Assembly: GCA_003566885.1 (NCBI GenBank) | Contig: PXBO01000101.1 | Location: 1-44,361 of the forward strand | DNA: 44,361 nucleotides | Reading direction: 5' to 3' | From: Opitutia bacterium | GTDB lineage: Bacteria; Verrucomicrobiota; Verrucomicrobiia; Opitutales; T3Sed10-336 | Part shown: positions 42,894 through 44,361 of the stretch, piece after piece | Numbering within the stretch: position 1 is the stretch's first letter | Layout: every line of letters starts with the position of its first letter | Translations under genes and position numbers: made by a program | The notes under the pieces: generated by a model | Seen by the model: the letters and a program-made list of their open reading frames with translations, nothing else | The model's database searches: none | Told to the model about the DNA's origin: nothing

Positions 42894-44132
42894 ATGCCGC
42901 TTCGCTACCTTTTTATTGATTTCGACAGCTTCTTCGCCGCGGTGGAGCAGCAACTGCGGCCGGAGTTGCGCGGGCGGCCGGTGGGAGTGGTGCCGGCGCT
43001 GGGAGTCGACACCACCTGCTGCATCGCCGCGAGTTACGAGGCCAAACGATTCGGGGTGAAAACCGGAACCAACGTTCGGGAAGCGCGGTTTCTCTGCCCC
43101 GGCATTCAATTCGTCGAAGCCTCCCACCGCCATTACATCGAAGTGCACCACCGGGCCAAATCGGTGGTCGAGAATTGCCTCCATGTCGAGGCAGTGGAAT
43201 CCATCGACGAAATGTACGGGCGTCTTCCCTCCCACTGGCGCGATCCCGCCATCGCCCGCTCGCGGGGCGAGGAGATCAAGAAGGCGCTTTCGACGGCCAT
43301 CGGTCCGCAAATCACCGCCTCCATCGGCATCGCGCCCAACCGATTCCTGGCCAAAATGGCCAGCAAACGCGACAAGCCCGACGGACTGGTTGTGTTCGAC
43401 GAAAGCAATTTACCCGACGCGCTGTTCGACTTCAGCCTGAAGGACATTCACGGCATCGGCCGTCGCATGGAGCCCCGTCTCCGCTCCGCCGGCATCAGTA
43501 CGGTCGCGGCGCTCTGCCTGGCCCCGCGCCACCGCCTGCGCGCCATCTGGGGCTCGGTGGAAGGCGATCGCCTCTGGGCGGAATTGCGCGGAGAGGATGT
43601 GCCTCCCGTGGAGACCCGCCGTCAAAGCATCTCGCACTCCCACGTACTCGAACCGCGCTTCCGCAACGACCACGGCGCCCGCGGCGTCATGCACCGTATG
43701 TTGCAGAAAGCCTGCCGCCGGATGCGCACGCTGGGATTCTATGCCGGCCGCCTCAGCCTCTCCGCCCGGTTCGGATTCGAGCATCGCTGGAGCGAGGACA
43801 CTTCGTTTTTCCCCACCCAGGACTCCGTTGTTCTGGGAGGGATCACCGATCGACTCTGGCAGTCACGTCCTGATGATCTGGATACCCCCACGAAAGTGAG
43901 CGTCACCCTGCTCGACCTGGTCCCGGCCGCCTCCCACACGCCCTCCCTCTTTCCCGAGGAAAACAACGAGCGCCGCCTCCGTCTGCAACGCACCATGGAC
44001 GAACTCAACATCCGTTACGGCGGCCAGACCGTTTACTACGCCCCCGCGCACCTCCCGCGCTCCGAACGCCCGGCCTCCGCCATGCGCATCGCCTTCAACC
44101 ACATCCCCGACCCCGCCACGGAGCGGGACTGA
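42894..44132 (+). CDS. Y-family DNA polymerase
   Basis: A 412-residue translesion polymerase. Palm motifs: FIDFDSFFAAVEQ with Asp9 and the steric-gate Phe, and VESIDEMYGR with Asp105-Glu106. SIGIAPNRFLAKMASKRDKP and the HhH segment DIHGIGRRMEPRLRSAGI follow, then the little-finger domain. A TPSLFPEE string near residue 345 could be the beta-clamp-binding motif, and LQRTMDELNIRYGGQTVYYA near the end resembles the tails of UmuC-like Y polymerases more than DinB. It acts in error-prone bypass of DNA lesions. The promoter lies close by; no umuD-type partner is present in the window. Confidence 0.92.
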   Translation: MPLRYLFIDFDSFFAAVEQQLRPELRGRPVGVVPALGVDTTCCIAASYEAKRFGVKTGTNVREARFLCPGIQFVEASHRHYIEVHHRAKSVVENCLHVEAVESIDEMYGRLPSHWRDPAIARSRGEEIKKALSTAIGPQITASIGIAPNRFLAKMASKRDKPDGLVVFDESNLPDALFDFSLKDIHGIGRRMEPRLRSAGISTVAALCLAPRHRLRAIWGSVEGDRLWAELRGEDVPPVETRRQSISHSHVLEPRFRNDHGARGVMHRMLQKACRRMRTLGFYAGRLSLSARFGFEHRWSEDTSFFPTQDSVVLGGITDRLWQSRPDDLDTPTKVSVTLLDLVPAASHTPSLFPEENNERRLRLQRTMDELNIRYGGQTVYYAPAHLPRSERPASAMRIAFNHIPDPATERD

Positions 44133-44155
44133 GCGGAACCGGCAAATGGAGTTGG

Positions 44156-44182
44156 CCACAAAGAGCACAAAGAACACAAAGA
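44156..44182. repeat. CACAAAGAG-type repeat end
   Basis: CCACAAAGAGCACAAAGAAC followed by ACAAAGAC matches the left end of the element at 42631 with a few changes. No right end was found before the window closes. Confidence 0.55.
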
Positions 44183-44216
44183 CTTCAATTCTTACCATTG
44201 CCACTACTCCAATTTC

Positions 44217-44284
44217 GTGGCGACCGAGTACTTCCGCAACTCACGCCGGTCACACGGCACTCCGGACGTAAAGTCCGTCGCCAC
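44217..44284. repeat. 68-bp palindromic element, family B variant
   Basis: The same outer ends GTGGCGAC/GTCGCCAC as the element at 41524, with an inner hairpin CGGAC-gtaaa-GTCCG and about 15 extra bases. The inner stem differs from CGGGC/GCCCG by a paired change. Confidence 0.7.
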
Positions 44285-44325
44285 GATAAATCCCTACTCC
44301 CCTGGCGATCAAAACTCCTACTCTC

Positions 44326-44361
44326 GTGGCGACCGAGTTTACCTCGGGAGATTCGATGACC
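44326..44361. repeat. Palindromic element family B, cut by the window end
   Basis: GTGGCGACCGAGTTTACCTC and then GGGAG, identical to the left part of the 41524 element; the right part lies outside the window. Confidence 0.65.

Noticed and set aside
1-44361. tRNA or rRNA genes
   Set aside because: No T-loop GTTCRA block with matching cloverleaf arms and no rRNA-like stretch was found by eye; a tRNAscan and Rfam search would settle it.

Overview
The window is about 44 kb of GC-rich (roughly 60%) bacterial chromosome. Dense, ordinary housekeeping genes surround one catabolic/respiratory block and one accessory island. The gene flavour (FabV reductase, YjhG-type dehydratase, a bacterial family B polymerase, a cytoplasmic Ser/Thr kinase next to rpoN, few strong Shine-Dalgarno sites, many short hairpin repeats) suggests a Verrucomicrobiota-like organism. 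That placement is inference: there is no rRNA gene here.

Left end (1-11 kb): heme O synthase, a cupredoxin lipoprotein and three overlapping membrane-protein genes lie on the plus strand. Facing them is a six-gene minus-strand cluster (10838 to 3452): a subunit-I-like heme-copper protein, a 47-residue membrane peptide, a CuA subunit II, a heme-copper subunit I, a SCO assembly protein with extra membrane helices, and a 732-residue fusion of cytochrome b, 2x[4Fe-4S] ferredoxin and an MvhD-like domain. Both subunit-I proteins lack the active-site tyrosine of oxygen reductases, so a nitric-oxide-reductase-like role is more likely than O2 reduction. The cupredoxin gene and the cluster each carry an FNR/DNR-type box (TTGAC-N4-ATCAA) 31-32 bp from a -10 element. 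Both predicted transcripts start only a few bases before the ATG.

11-16.5 kb: a FAH-family dehydratase and a YjhG/YagF dehydratase (non-phosphorylative sugar-acid breakdown), then a RecB-type nuclease/XPD-type helicase fusion.

16.5-20.8 kb: an accessory island that reads as an integron gene-cassette array without an integrase (CALIN). It holds four attC-like sites plus one half site, two toxin-antitoxin cassettes, a TIMP/NTR-like secreted protein, a broken lipoprotein, an internally deleted Na+/Ca2+ exchanger and two 3' remnants of a group II intron. The island is flanked by a divergent direct duplication of the helicase 3' end.

20.9-44 kb: fabV, an FKBP isomerase, a response regulator, the nusA-infB-rbfA-nrnA-truB-ribF translation operon (minus strand, no rimP seen), an A-type Fe-S carrier, a Ser/Thr kinase with rpoN, TauE/SafE and MoeB-rhodanese genes, an IPT/TIG-like lipoprotein, a periplasmic DJ-1/PfpI protein, a family B DNA polymerase, a DUF151 nuclease overlapping a dus gene, two small envelope genes and a Y-family polymerase. 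Intergenic space near the right end is filled with tandem and palindromic repeats, and one hairpin family recurs at three places with compensatory stem changes. No tRNA, rRNA or CRISPR array was seen.
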